Assembly: GCA_026400435.1 (NCBI GenBank)
Contig: JAPLOZ010000103.1
Coordinates: forward strand, 56,894-120,893
Source: Hyphomicrobiales bacterium
GTDB lineage: Bacteria; Pseudomonadota; Alphaproteobacteria; Rhizobiales; Rhizobiaceae
Direction: 5' to 3'
DNA: 64,000 nucleotides
Each line of letters opens with the position of its first letter. Position 1 is the stretch's first letter. The notes under the pieces were generated by a model, which was not told the origin of the DNA, did no database searches, and was given only the letters and a program-made list of their open reading frames with translations. The position numbers and the translations under genes were made by a program. This document shows positions 26,107 to 34,552 of the stretch, piece by piece.

Positions 26107-26300
26107 TCGGTCGGCGGGGTGGGTAGGCGATCAGGTTTGGTAAAAGAGGCAGTGACGACGGAAGCCGGGCAACGCCGGACTTTCGCCAGCCCGCGACATC
26201 GCCGGCGGCCGAAACCGTAACGGCGGAACAGCGCGCGCCCGAAGCCTCCCGCCAGGCGCCGGCTCCGGCGCCGGCCGCGGCAGCACCCGCGCGCCGGTCG

Positions 26301-27635
26301 GTGGAGGCGCCGCCGATGGCTGCTGCAGCGCCGCGCGTTCATCGCGAGCGCAGCGAAGGCTACTACGACACCAAGAGCCAGGTATTTTCCGCGCTGATCG
26401 ACACGATCGACTTGTCGCAGCTGGCAAAGCTCGATCCGGACAGCGCGCGCGAAGAAATCCGTGACATCGTCAACGACATCATCGCGATCAAGAATTTCGC
26501 GATGTCGATCGCCGAGCAGGAAGAACTGCTCGAAGATATCTGCAACGACGTCCTCGGCTACGGTCCACTTGAGCCGCTGCTTGCCCGCGACGACATCGCC
26601 GACATCATGGTGAACGGCTCCAAGAACGTCTACATCGAGGTGAACGGCAAGGTCGAGCAGACCGGGATTCGCTTTCGCGACAACCAGCAGCTGCTGAACA
26701 TCTGCCAGCGCATCGTCAGCCAGGTCGGCCGCCGGGTCGATGAGTCGAGCCCAATCTGCGACGCGCGCCTGCCGGATGGCTCCCGTGTCAACGTCATCGC
26801 GCCGCCGCTTGCCATCGACGGAACCGCGCTTACCATCCGCAAGTTCAAGAAGGACAAGCTCACCCTCGACCAGCTCGTCAGGTTCGGGTCGATTTCGCAG
26901 GCCGGCGCCGAGGTTCTCAAGATCATCGGCCGCGTCCGCTGCAACATCATCATCTCCGGTGGTACGGGCTCGGGCAAGACGACGCTTCTGAACTGCCTGA
27001 CGAACTACGTCGACCGCGACGAACGGGTCATCACCTGCGAGGACTCGGCCGAACTGCAGCTCCAGCAGCCGCATGTCGTGCGCCTTGAAACGCGTCCGCC
27101 AAACCTTGAAGGCGAGGGCGAGGTGACGATGCGCGATCTGGTCAAGAACTGCCTGCGCATGCGTCCCGAGCGCATCATCGTCGGCGAAGTGCGCGGACCG
27201 GAGGTCTTCGATCTTCTTCAGGCGATGAACACTGGCCACGACGGCTCGATGGGCACGATCCACTCCAACCGCCCGCGCGAATGCCTCAACCGTATGGAAT
27301 CGATGATCGCGATGGGTGGCTTCACCCTGCCGCAGAAGACCGTCCGCGAAATCATCGTCGGGTCGGTCGACGTCATCGTCCAGGCGGCGCGCCTGCGCGA
27401 CGGTTCGCGCCGCATCACCCACATAACCGAGGTGACCGGCATGGAAGGCGACGTCATCATCACGCAGGACATCGTCCTTTACAACATCAAGGGCGAAGAC
27501 GCGGGCGGTAAGCTGATTGGCGAGCACATCTCGACCGGAGTCGGGCGGCCGCATTTCTGGGATCGCGCGCGCTACTTCGGCGAGGAGCAGCGCCTCGCTG
27601 CCGCGCTTGAGTCGATGGAAAAGCGGGCCGACTGA
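26301..27635 (+). CDS. cpaF: Pilus assembly ATPase CpaF (TadA), N-terminus uncertain
   Basis: This is the secretion-ATPase motor of the Flp pilus. It has the N-terminal domain ([20 protein letters not shown]), Walker [17 protein letters not shown], Asp box, Walker B region [17 protein letters not shown] and the His box [12 protein letters not shown]. The first standard start is GTG 26301, giving 444 residues. The same frame is open and coding-like from 26127, reading FGKRGSDDGSRATPDFRQ, which is the expected CpaF N-terminus. Where ATG is expected (26133) the sequence has AGG; an ATC precedes it. The true protein is probably about 56 residues longer, starting at a non-standard codon, or the base is an error. 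Confidence 0.92.
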   Translation: MEAPPMAAAAPRVHRERSEGYYDTKSQVFSALIDTIDLSQLAKLDPDSAREEIRDIVNDIIAIKNFAMSIAEQEELLEDICNDVLGYGPLEPLLARDDIADIMVNGSKNVYIEVNGKVEQTGIRFRDNQQLLNICQRIVSQVGRRVDESSPICDARLPDGSRVNVIAPPLAIDGTALTIRKFKKDKLTLDQLVRFGSISQAGAEVLKIIGRVRCNIIISGGTGSGKTTLLNCLTNYVDRDERVITCEDSAELQLQQPHVVRLETRPPNLEGEGEVTMRDLVKNCLRMRPERIIVGEVRGPEVFDLLQAMNTGHDGSMGTIHSNRPRECLNRMESMIAMGGFTLPQKTVREIIVGSVDVIVQAARLRDGSRRITHITEVTGMEGDVIITQDIVLYNIKGEDAGGKLIGEHISTGVGRPHFWDRARYFGEEQRLAAALESMEKRAD

Positions 27636-27661
27636 TGCTCGAGCGAAAGAGGCCCTGACAG

Positions 27662-28675
27662 ATGTTCGGCATAGACCCAACGGTCTTGGCATTTGTTGCG
27701 CTTGCCGGCGGTAGCGCTGGCGCGGTCGCCTATGCGTTCCTGTTCAATCGCATGGCCGACGAAAAGGCGACCGGACGCAGGCTTGAGGTCATCAAGAAGG
27801 CCGAGACGGACCGAACGGTCGTCAAGGCAGGCCGGGATCGCGCCAACGAGGCCGCCAAGCGCAAGAAGTCGGTCCAGGATTCTCTCAAGGAAATCGAAGC
27901 CAAGCAGGCGATCACCGACAAGAACATCAAGAAGCCATCGCTGCGCATCCAGCTCAAGCAGGCTGGAATGAAGGTCACGCCCGAGCGCTTCTATATCTAT
28001 TCCGTCGTCTGCGGCATTGCGTTGACCGCCGGGGCCTACTTTATTGGCGCGCCCCTGCTGGTTCTGCCGGGTGCTCTGCTTGCGGGCATATTCGGATTGC
28101 CGCGCTGGACCGTGTCGTTCCGGCGCGGGCGCCGCGTCAAGGCGTTTCTCAACGAGTTCCCCAATGCGCTCGACATCATCGTGCGTGCCGTCAAGTCGGG
28201 GTTGCCGCTCAACGACGGCATCCGGTTGATCGCGTCGGAGTCGCCCGAGCCCGTCAAGTCGGAGTTCCGCCGTATCGTCGAATCGCAACAGGTCGGAATA
28301 TCGATCCCCGATGCCGCGATGCGCATGCAGGAAACCATGCCCTGTCCAGAGGCCGGCTTCTTCGGCATCGTCATCCAGATCCAGCAGCAGGCGGGCGGCA
28401 ATCTCTCCGAAGCGCTGGGCAATCTCTCGCGCGTGCTGCGCGACCGCAAGAAGATGAAGGCCAAGGTGCAGGCCCTGTCGATGGAAGCGAAGGCATCGGC
28501 CGCGATCATCGGCTCGCTGCCCGTGGTCGTTGCCCTGCTGGTCTATCTGTCGAGCCCCAGCTACATCACCCCGCTGTTCACGACGAGCACCGGGCATCTG
28601 ATCCTCGGCTGTGCCGGCATCTGGATGTCGATAGGCATCTTCGTGATGCGCAAGATGATGAACTTCGAAGTTTAG
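27662..28675 (+). CDS. tadB: Tad inner-membrane platform protein TadB
   Basis: The 337-residue protein has an N-terminal membrane helix, a lysine-rich cytoplasmic stretch and a type II secretion F domain (FLNEFPNALDIIVRAVKSGLP, then GGNLSEALGNLSRVLRDRKKMK), with C-terminal helices (IIGSLPVVVALLVYL). With TadC it forms the platform driven by CpaF. It begins 26 bases after cpaF and is 12 bases before tadC. Confidence 0.93.
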   Translation: MFGIDPTVLAFVALAGGSAGAVAYAFLFNRMADEKATGRRLEVIKKAETDRTVVKAGRDRANEAAKRKKSVQDSLKEIEAKQAITDKNIKKPSLRIQLKQAGMKVTPERFYIYSVVCGIALTAGAYFIGAPLLVLPGALLAGIFGLPRWTVSFRRGRRVKAFLNEFPNALDIIVRAVKSGLPLNDGIRLIASESPEPVKSEFRRIVESQQVGISIPDAAMRMQETMPCPEAGFFGIVIQIQQQAGGNLSEALGNLSRVLRDRKKMKAKVQALSMEAKASAAIIGSLPVVVALLVYLSSPSYITPLFTTSTGHLILGCAGIWMSIGIFVMRKMMNFEV

Positions 28676-28687
28676 GACAACCGCCGC

Positions 28688-29707
28688 ATGACCGCTCATG
28701 TCGTAAAGGCAATTACCGACCCGGCGTTCCTGATCGCGCTGCTGGTAGGCATCGCCGTCTTCGCAACATTCTTCACGATCATGCCATCGCTCAGCGGCAA
28801 CACCCTGAAAACACGCATGAAATCGGTTGCCCTGGAGCGGGACGAACTGCGCGCGAGGCAGCGCGCCAGGCTCGCCGTCGAAGCCGACCGCCGCCGCAAG
28901 GGCCTTCGCGAGGAGCAGTCGCTCGGCATGCGGGCGATCGTCGACCGGCTCGATCTGAGGCGCGCGCTTGCCGACGACAAGACGCTGGCCAAGCTGAAGG
29001 TCGCCGGCTTCCGCGGCCAGAATCCGCTGACGCGCTTCCTATTCTTCCGCCTTGTGCTGCCGTTCGTCTTTTTCGCTGTCGCGCTGGTCTATCTGTTCAT
29101 GCTTGGCGGGCTGCCCGAGCAACCCCCGTTCATCCGGTTCTTCGTCAGCGTCGTGTGCGCTTATGCCGGCTTCTACGCGCCGGTGCTCTATGTCAACAAC
29201 CGTGCGACGAAGCGCAAGCAGTCTATCCAGATGGCCTGGCCGGACGCGCTCGATCTGATGCTGATCTGCGTGGAATCGGGCATGTCCGTCGAAGCCGCGA
29301 TCAAGAAGGTCGCCGACGAGATCTGCGGGCAGTCGGTCGCACTGGCGGAGGAGTTCATCCTCACCAACGCCGAACTCTCCTACCTGCCGGAACGCAAGCA
29401 GGCATACGAGAATCTCAGCAACCGCACCGGGCTGGATTCGGTCAAGTCGGTGTCGCAGGCTCTGGTTCAGGCCGAGCGCTACGGTACGCCGGTCGCCCAC
29501 GCGCTGCGGGTGCTGGCCAGCGAAAGCCGCGACATGCGCATGACCGCGGCCGAAAAGAAGGCGGCGGCTCTCCCGCCCAAGCTAACGGTGCCGATGATCC
29601 TGTTCTTCCTCCCCGTGCTGTTCGCCATCATCCTTGGCCCTGCCGGCATCCAGCTCAGCCAGCGCGGCGGCTTCTTCGGTGACGGCCCCCAGTCGACTCA
29701 GGAATAG
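28688..29707 (+). CDS. tadC: Tad inner-membrane platform protein TadC
   Basis: The 339-residue protein is the second type II secretion F-domain platform subunit. It has an N-terminal helix (FLIALLVGIAVFATFFTI), an Arg-rich coiled segment, two central helices and the F domain AWPDALDLMLICVESGMSVEAA, ending in a hydrophobic segment (PMILFFLPVLFAIILGPA). It ends the cpaB-tadC series; a strong bidirectional terminator follows at 29781. Confidence 0.93.
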   Translation: MTAHVVKAITDPAFLIALLVGIAVFATFFTIMPSLSGNTLKTRMKSVALERDELRARQRARLAVEADRRRKGLREEQSLGMRAIVDRLDLRRALADDKTLAKLKVAGFRGQNPLTRFLFFRLVLPFVFFAVALVYLFMLGGLPEQPPFIRFFVSVVCAYAGFYAPVLYVNNRATKRKQSIQMAWPDALDLMLICVESGMSVEAAIKKVADEICGQSVALAEEFILTNAELSYLPERKQAYENLSNRTGLDSVKSVSQALVQAERYGTPVAHALRVLASESRDMRMTAAEKKAAALPPKLTVPMILFFLPVLFAIILGPAGIQLSQRGGFFGDGPQSTQE

Positions 29708-29780
29708 TCGTACGGGGCATTGTGCTCGCGATCGCGGTGTGCGGGCGATCAGTTTTGAAGCGCTCGAGATTGAACAAGCA

Positions 29781-29810
29781 AAAGAGGCCAGTCAATCGAC
29801 TGGCCTCTTT
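29781..29810. terminator. Bidirectional terminator between tadC and tadD
   Basis: A perfect 13-base-pair stem (29781-29793 with 29798-29810) and a 4-base loop, with A-run on the left and T-run on the right, serve the convergent tadC (plus) and tadD (minus) genes. Confidence 0.95.
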
Positions 29811-29830
29811 CAGTTCCGCGAAGCGGTCGC

Positions 29831-30655
29831 CTAGTTGGCGGCGACCTTCTTCTTTTTCTTGTCCTCGTCTTTCAACTGGCTCCAGGCATTCTGCTGCGCA
29901 AGCATGCCGCGCAGATAGGTCACGTTCGCCTTGGCCTGGTCCGGCGACAACTCGTGGCTGGCGATCTGTTCGGCCTCGTCGAAGCGGCCTTGCAGGCCGA
30001 CCACGAGGGCCAGGTTCTGCCGCACGCGGCTGTCGGCGCCCGGCTGCTGCGACGCTGTGCGCATGTAGGTTTCAGCCGTCTTGAGGTCGCCTTCCAGCAC
30101 GTAGGACATGCCAAGGTTTGACAGCACCGAGGGGTCATTCGGCTTGAGATCCAGCGCACGGCGGTAGATCGTCCGCGCCTCGCCGGAATTTCCGAGCTGG
30201 TCCAGGATCGCGGCTTCCGCCGAGAGCAGCTTCCAGTCGGGATATTCGGGCGTCTGTGCACGGCGGATGGCATCGAGCGCCGGTTCCAGTTCGCCGATGC
30301 CGGCGAGCGCCTTGCCATAGGCGGCCAGCACGTCGCGATCCGTCGGGTAGGCGATAGCGAGCTTGCGCATCACGGCGAGCGACTGGTCGGTGCGACCATT
30401 CATCTGCAGCACCTGCGCATACTGCATCGCGGTTGGCTTGTCGGATGGATTGGCAGCGTAGGATTTGCCAAGCGATGTGCTCGCATTGGCGAGTTCCCCG
30501 GCGGACATCTGCTCGACCGCCTTGCCCGACGACTTCGAAATCGAACCGGTGGTCAGCTTGCTTGTGCCGCACCCGGCGACGCCTGCGGCCAGCGCAATCG
30601 CGACTGTCGCTCGCAGGAGTGTTCTTGTCGTTGCGTTGATAGTGCGGCTGGCCAT
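29831..30655 (-). CDS. tadD: Tad pilus TPR lipoprotein TadD
   Basis: The 274-residue protein has a lipoprotein signal ending AIALAAGVAGC and tetratricopeptide repeats through residues about 75-220 (for example SNLGMSYVLEGDLKTAETYMR). The tail is lysine-rich (KDEDKKKKKVAAN). TadD-type lipoproteins act as pilotins or scaffolds for the secretin. ATG 30655 gives a clean signal peptide; an ATG at 30673 is possible. A CtrA-like motif lies 76 bases upstream. Confidence 0.9.
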   Translation of the reverse strand: MASRTINATTRTLLRATVAIALAAGVAGCGTSKLTTGSISKSSGKAVEQMSAGELANASTSLGKSYAANPSDKPTAMQYAQVLQMNGRTDQSLAVMRKLAIAYPTDRDVLAAYGKALAGIGELEPALDAIRRAQTPEYPDWKLLSAEAAILDQLGNSGEARTIYRRALDLKPNDPSVLSNLGMSYVLEGDLKTAETYMRTASQQPGADSRVRQNLALVVGLQGRFDEAEQIASHELSPDQAKANVTYLRGMLAQQNAWSQLKDEDKKKKKVAAN

Positions 30656-30730
30656 GTGCGCCGGGTCTCCCATGCTCCGCGCAGGCAACCCGCAGGCCTG
30701 ACGCCGACCCAAAGCAATATTCCGTTAACC

Positions 30731-30745
30731 CTAACGGATGGTTAA
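30731..30745 (-). promoter_or_regulatory. CtrA-like motif upstream of tadD (one mismatch)
   Basis: On the minus strand the sequence reads TTAA, seven bases (CCATCCG), TTAG, one mismatch from TTAA-N7-TTAA. It is 76 bases from the tadD start, in the gap shared with the divergent aminopeptidase gene. Confidence 0.4.
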
Positions 30746-30933
30746 GAACTACCCCTGTTGACGGTGGAATGAGCCCGTGCGCCACGCCGGACGCACCACG
30801 CAAAATTCGCCGCCACGCCGCCGTGACCCTTGCCAAGACGCCGCGCTTTCCGCCAACTGGCTGTTCGAGCGGGCGGCATCGAGCGCCTGCCGGCCATCCT
30901 CGATGAGGTCGTGCCGAGCCGGGGACGTTGCAA

Positions 30934-32304
30934 ATGCCTGTGGAACTCATCGAAAAGAAGCCGCGCTCCTCGCGTCCCATCTATCTGGTGCGCAAGGATG
31001 ACCTCGCCGCCGCCGGGCTCGACGCGCCGACGCTTGCCTGGGCGAAAGCCAACGGCTTCGACGGCGATGCCGGCCGCACTCTGGTGGTGCCGGGGGCTGA
31101 CGGATCGGTAGCGGCCGCCCTGTTCGGCGTCGGCAGGATGCAGGAGGGCGGGGTGCTCGGCGCCGGTGCCCTGGCAAAGGCGCTGCCCGGAGGCGACTGG
31201 CATTTCGCCGCGACACCCGCCAATCCGGGCCTGACGGCGCTCGCCGTGATGCTCGGCGGCTATGTGTTCACGCGCTACGGCAAGAAACCCGGCAAGGAAA
31301 TCCGGCTGACGGCGCCCGCCGGCGTGGACGCAGCCTATTTGCGGCGCACGGCGCAAGCAGCTTTCCAAGTGCGCGATCTGGTCAACACGCCGACCAACGA
31401 CATGGGTCCCGACGAGCTGGAGCTGGCCGTCCGCTCCCTGGCGCGCAGGCACAAGGCGAAGGTTTCGGTGGTCAGCGGAGACGCCCTGCTGGCCAGGAAT
31501 TTCCCCATGATCCACGCCGTCGGCCGCGCGTCCGACAAGGCGCCCCGCCTGATCGACATGGTCTGGGGCGCGCGCACCGCGCCGAAGGTCACGCTGGTCG
31601 GCAAGGGTGTCTGCTTCGACACCGGCGGCCTCGACATCAAGCCGTCCGCCGGCATGCTCCTGATGAAGAAGGACATGGGCGGGGCGGCAAACGTGATCGG
31701 CCTCGCCTCGATGATCATGGCCTCCGGCCTCAAGGTCAGGCTGCGCGTGCTGATCCCTGCCGTCGAGAACGCGATATCAGGCAATGCCTTCCGTCCGGGT
31801 GACGTGCTTTCCAGCCGCAAGGGCGTTACCGTCGAGATCGGCAACACCGACGCGGAGGGCCGGCTGGTGCTCGCCGACGCGCTGGGGCTGGCCGACGAGG
31901 AAGCGCCGGACCTCCTGATCGACATGGCGACGCTTACAGGAGCGGCGCGTGTAGCGCTCGGACCCGATCTGCCGCCATTCTACACCGACGATGAGCGCCT
32001 TGCGGCCGACCTCGCCACTGCCTCGCAGAAGCTGGAGGACCCGCTCTGGCGCATGCCGCTCTGGCGGCCCTATGACGCCAAGCTGTCTTCCAAGATCGCC
32101 GACATGAACAACGTCACCTCCGACGGCTTTGCCGGATCGATCACCGCCGCGCTCTTCCTGCGGCGTTTCGTGGAGAAGGCGCGAAGCTGGGCTCATTTCG
32201 ACATCTTCGCCTGGAATCCATCCGACCGGCCTTATGGCCCGGCCGGCGGCGAGGCGCAGGGTATTCGTGCGCTGGAGCACGTGATTTCCCAGCGATACGG
32301 CTGA
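30934..32304 (+). CDS. Leucyl aminopeptidase family protein (M17)
   Basis: The 456-residue metallopeptidase removes N-terminal residues from peptides. The two-metal site and catalytic residues are in LVGKGVCFDTGGLDIKPS (Lys, Asp), MLLMKKDMGGAANV, and the M17 signature NTDAEGRLVLADAL with Asp and Glu ligands and Arg. No signal peptide, so it is cytoplasmic. ATG 30934 is preferred over a TTG two codons upstream. It is followed by a MarR-like gene and an NlpC/P60 hydrolase, which together suggest cell-wall or peptide turnover. Confidence 0.94.
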   Translation: MPVELIEKKPRSSRPIYLVRKDDLAAAGLDAPTLAWAKANGFDGDAGRTLVVPGADGSVAAALFGVGRMQEGGVLGAGALAKALPGGDWHFAATPANPGLTALAVMLGGYVFTRYGKKPGKEIRLTAPAGVDAAYLRRTAQAAFQVRDLVNTPTNDMGPDELELAVRSLARRHKAKVSVVSGDALLARNFPMIHAVGRASDKAPRLIDMVWGARTAPKVTLVGKGVCFDTGGLDIKPSAGMLLMKKDMGGAANVIGLASMIMASGLKVRLRVLIPAVENAISGNAFRPGDVLSSRKGVTVEIGNTDAEGRLVLADALGLADEEAPDLLIDMATLTGAARVALGPDLPPFYTDDERLAADLATASQKLEDPLWRMPLWRPYDAKLSSKIADMNNVTSDGFAGSITAALFLRRFVEKARSWAHFDIFAWNPSDRPYGPAGGEAQGIRALEHVISQRYG

Positions 32305-32361
32305 GAACCGGCCCTTCCGGAATGAAACGGATGCGAAACGATTATGCCGTAGTCTTGCGCC

Positions 32362-32709
32362 ATGATCGTCTTGCGTCCCCTTCAGGCATTGCGGCTCTGG
32401 CAGCAGGTTGCGCTGTCGGAGGTTCGCGATGACGCACCCGATCTTACCCTGCGCCAGATTGCGATCCTTTTGACAATCTACCTGGAGCCGCCGCCGCATA
32501 CAGTGCGCGGGCTGGCGGCACGGCTCTGCGTGACCAAGCCGGTCATCACGCGCGCGCTGGACACCATGGGCGCGCTGAAGCTGGTCTCGCGTCACCGCGA
32601 CGACAACGATCGCCGCAGCGTTCTCGTCAAAAGAACGGTCGAGGGCGCGCTCTATGTCGAGCGTTTCGGCGATGCTATCATCGCCAAGGCACAGGAACTT
32701 CCGCTTTGA
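32362..32709 (+). CDS. MarR-like winged-helix regulator
   Basis: The 115-residue protein is a short MarR-type DNA-binding domain: LTLRQIAILLTIYLEPPPHTVRGLAARL, the recognition helix VTKPVITRALDTMG, and the wing HRDDNDRRSVLVKRT. It lacks the long flanking dimer helices of full MarR proteins. It sits between the aminopeptidase and NlpC/P60 genes and its stop codon overlaps the start of the latter by 4 bases, so local regulation is likely. No ligand can be inferred. Confidence 0.8.
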   Translation: MIVLRPLQALRLWQQVALSEVRDDAPDLTLRQIAILLTIYLEPPPHTVRGLAARLCVTKPVITRALDTMGALKLVSRHRDDNDRRSVLVKRTVEGALYVERFGDAIIAKAQELPL

Positions 32710-33566
32710 GCGCATACGACAAGAGACTGCACGCATTCCGCCCCGACCTTGCGGATGCAAGATTGCAGGGTAGCGTGGTCGCCGAGCGCTTCGTCGCCGG
32801 AAGCCGGGCCAGAATCGTCATGCCCGTTGCCGACATGCTCCGGGAGCCCACTCCGGACTCGGGTCTCAACACCCAGCTCCTGCGCGGCGATGACGTGACC
32901 GTCTTTGACGAGGCCGAGGGCTGGGCATGGGTCCAGGCCACGCGCGACGGCTATGTCGGATACGTTTCGGGCGGTTCGCTCGGCCGCGACAGCGAGGCGC
33001 TTACCCACGTCGTCGCGGCGCCGCGCAGCTTTCTTTATCCCGGACCGGACCTCAAATTCATGCGCATCGGGGAACTGTCTATCGGCTCTGCCGTCACGGT
33101 TCGCAGCTTCGCCGAGACCCGCGGCACGCGCTACGCCCTGCTTTCGACCGGAGAGGCGGTGATAGCTGCCCATCTGCGACCGGTCGACGAACATGCCCCC
33201 GACTTCGTGGCGATCGCCGAAATGCTCTTGATGACGCCCTACCTGTGGGGCGGCGCGACCGCATTCGGCATCGACTGTTCGGGGCTCGTGCAACTGTCGA
33301 TGCGCATGTCGGGTCGCGACGTTCTGCGCGACACGGACATGCAGTCGACGACGCTCGGCAATCACGTCGAGCCAGGCCCGGGATATTCGGGACTGCTGCG
33401 CGGCGACCTCGTTTTCTGGAAAGGCCACGTCGCCATCATGACCGACGAGCGGACCATGATCCACGCCAACGGCCATACCATGCTTGTCTCGCGCGAGGGG
33501 CTGGCCGAGGCGATCGGCCGTATCGGCTACCTCTATGGCGGACCGACGGGCTTCAGACGGCCCTAA
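32706..33566 (+). CDS. NlpC/P60-family cell-wall hydrolase with SH3 domains
   Basis: The 286-residue protein has an N-terminal bacterial SH3 region (MPVADMLREPTPDSGLNTQ, GWAWVQATRDGYVGYV) and a C-terminal NlpC/P60 domain with catalytic Cys in FGIDCSGLVQLSMRM and His in GHVAIMTDERTMIHANG. It should cleave gamma-D-Glu-diaminopimelate bonds in peptidoglycan peptides. No signal peptide is seen, which favours recycling of imported muropeptides. It starts with TTG at 32706, coupled to the MarR stop (TTGA), with AGGA upstream. Confidence 0.9.
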   Translation: MSAYDKRLHAFRPDLADARLQGSVVAERFVAGSRARIVMPVADMLREPTPDSGLNTQLLRGDDVTVFDEAEGWAWVQATRDGYVGYVSGGSLGRDSEALTHVVAAPRSFLYPGPDLKFMRIGELSIGSAVTVRSFAETRGTRYALLSTGEAVIAAHLRPVDEHAPDFVAIAEMLLMTPYLWGGATAFGIDCSGLVQLSMRMSGRDVLRDTDMQSTTLGNHVEPGPGYSGLLRGDLVFWKGHVAIMTDERTMIHANGHTMLVSREGLAEAIGRIGYLYGGPTGFRRP

Positions 33567-33582
33567 CATCGCTAGTCCGGCC

Positions 33583-34533
33583 TCAGTAACCCGACTTGCG
33601 GTCGACAAGGTTCCGCAGCGCTTCGCCACGCTCGAAGGCAGCCATCTGCGCCAGCATCGGCGGAACGAGGAAAGCGGGGTCCGACGTGGCCGCCGAGTGC
33701 GGCGTCACGAAGACGGCCGGGTGGTTCCACAGCGGGCTGGTCCTGGGCAGCGGCTCGACCTCGAAGACATCGAGGCTCGCTTCCTTCAGCGTCCCGTCCT
33801 CAAGCGCACGCAGGATGTCGGCGTCCTTCTGCAGCCTGCCGCGGCCGGCATTGATCAGCACCGCGCCGCCCAGCCCGTTGCGCCTGCGGAGCTGCTTCAG
33901 CAGGCCGTAGTTGACGATGCCCGTGGTCTGCGGCGTCAGCGGCAGCAGCACGATCAGGATATCGGTGGCGTTGAGAAAGGACGTCAGGCCATTCTCGCCA
34001 TGGAATGTCGCGACATCCTGCATTGACTGCTCGGTGCGGCTCCAGCCGTTGACCCGGAAGCCGCATGCAAGCAGCCCGCTTGCTGCCGCGCGCCCCAGCT
34101 CGCCAAGGCCCATGATGCCTACCGAGACGTCGCTGGCCGGCCGCTGCGGCGGTTCGCGCCAGACCTTCCGCTTCTGTTGCGCCCGGTAGAGCATCCCCTG
34201 GCGGTGATGGTCCAGCACGCGCCACAGCACATAGTCGGTCATGTGCTGCGTCAGGTTGTCGGCGACGATGCGCACGATCGGCACGTCGGGCAGGGTCGGA
34301 TCGGTAAGAATATGATCGACGCCCGCGCCGACCGAGAAGATGGCGCGCAGATTGGGCAGCTTCGACAAAAGGTTCGGCTTTTGCTTCCACACCACCGCGT
34401 AGGCGATCGACGGGTCGTTGGCGCCGGCGGGTTCGGTCACGACCTCGCGGGCTTGCGACAGAAGCTCGTACCAGGGCCTCGGATTGAGTCCTGACATGGA
34501 AAGCAGGATACGGCCGTTATCGTGGTCGGGCAT
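33583..34533 (-). CDS. ghrA: D-2-hydroxyacid dehydrogenase, glyoxylate/hydroxypyruvate reductase A type
   Basis: The 316-residue NAD(P)-dependent enzyme shows the Rossmann motif GIMGLGELGRAAASGL, and catalytic Arg in LINAGRGRLQ, Glu in DVFEVEPLP and His in VFVTPHSAAT. IFSVGAGVDHIL is typical of the GhrA group, which reduces glyoxylate and hydroxypyruvate. It is convergent with the NlpC/P60 gene and follows yejF by 19 bases on the same strand, so it may be read through from the yej operon. Confidence 0.9.
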   Translation of the reverse strand: MPDHDNGRILLSMSGLNPRPWYELLSQAREVVTEPAGANDPSIAYAVVWKQKPNLLSKLPNLRAIFSVGAGVDHILTDPTLPDVPIVRIVADNLTQHMTDYVLWRVLDHHRQGMLYRAQQKRKVWREPPQRPASDVSVGIMGLGELGRAAASGLLACGFRVNGWSRTEQSMQDVATFHGENGLTSFLNATDILIVLLPLTPQTTGIVNYGLLKQLRRRNGLGGAVLINAGRGRLQKDADILRALEDGTLKEASLDVFEVEPLPRTSPLWNHPAVFVTPHSAATSDPAFLVPPMLAQMAAFERGEALRNLVDRKSGY

Positions 34534-34552
34534 TTTCCCTCTTCGCGATCTG

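Noticed and set aside
26016..27692. Long minus-strand reading frame (558 codons) opposite cpaF
   Set aside because: Shadow of cpaF; no recognisable domain and composition typical of antisense frames.
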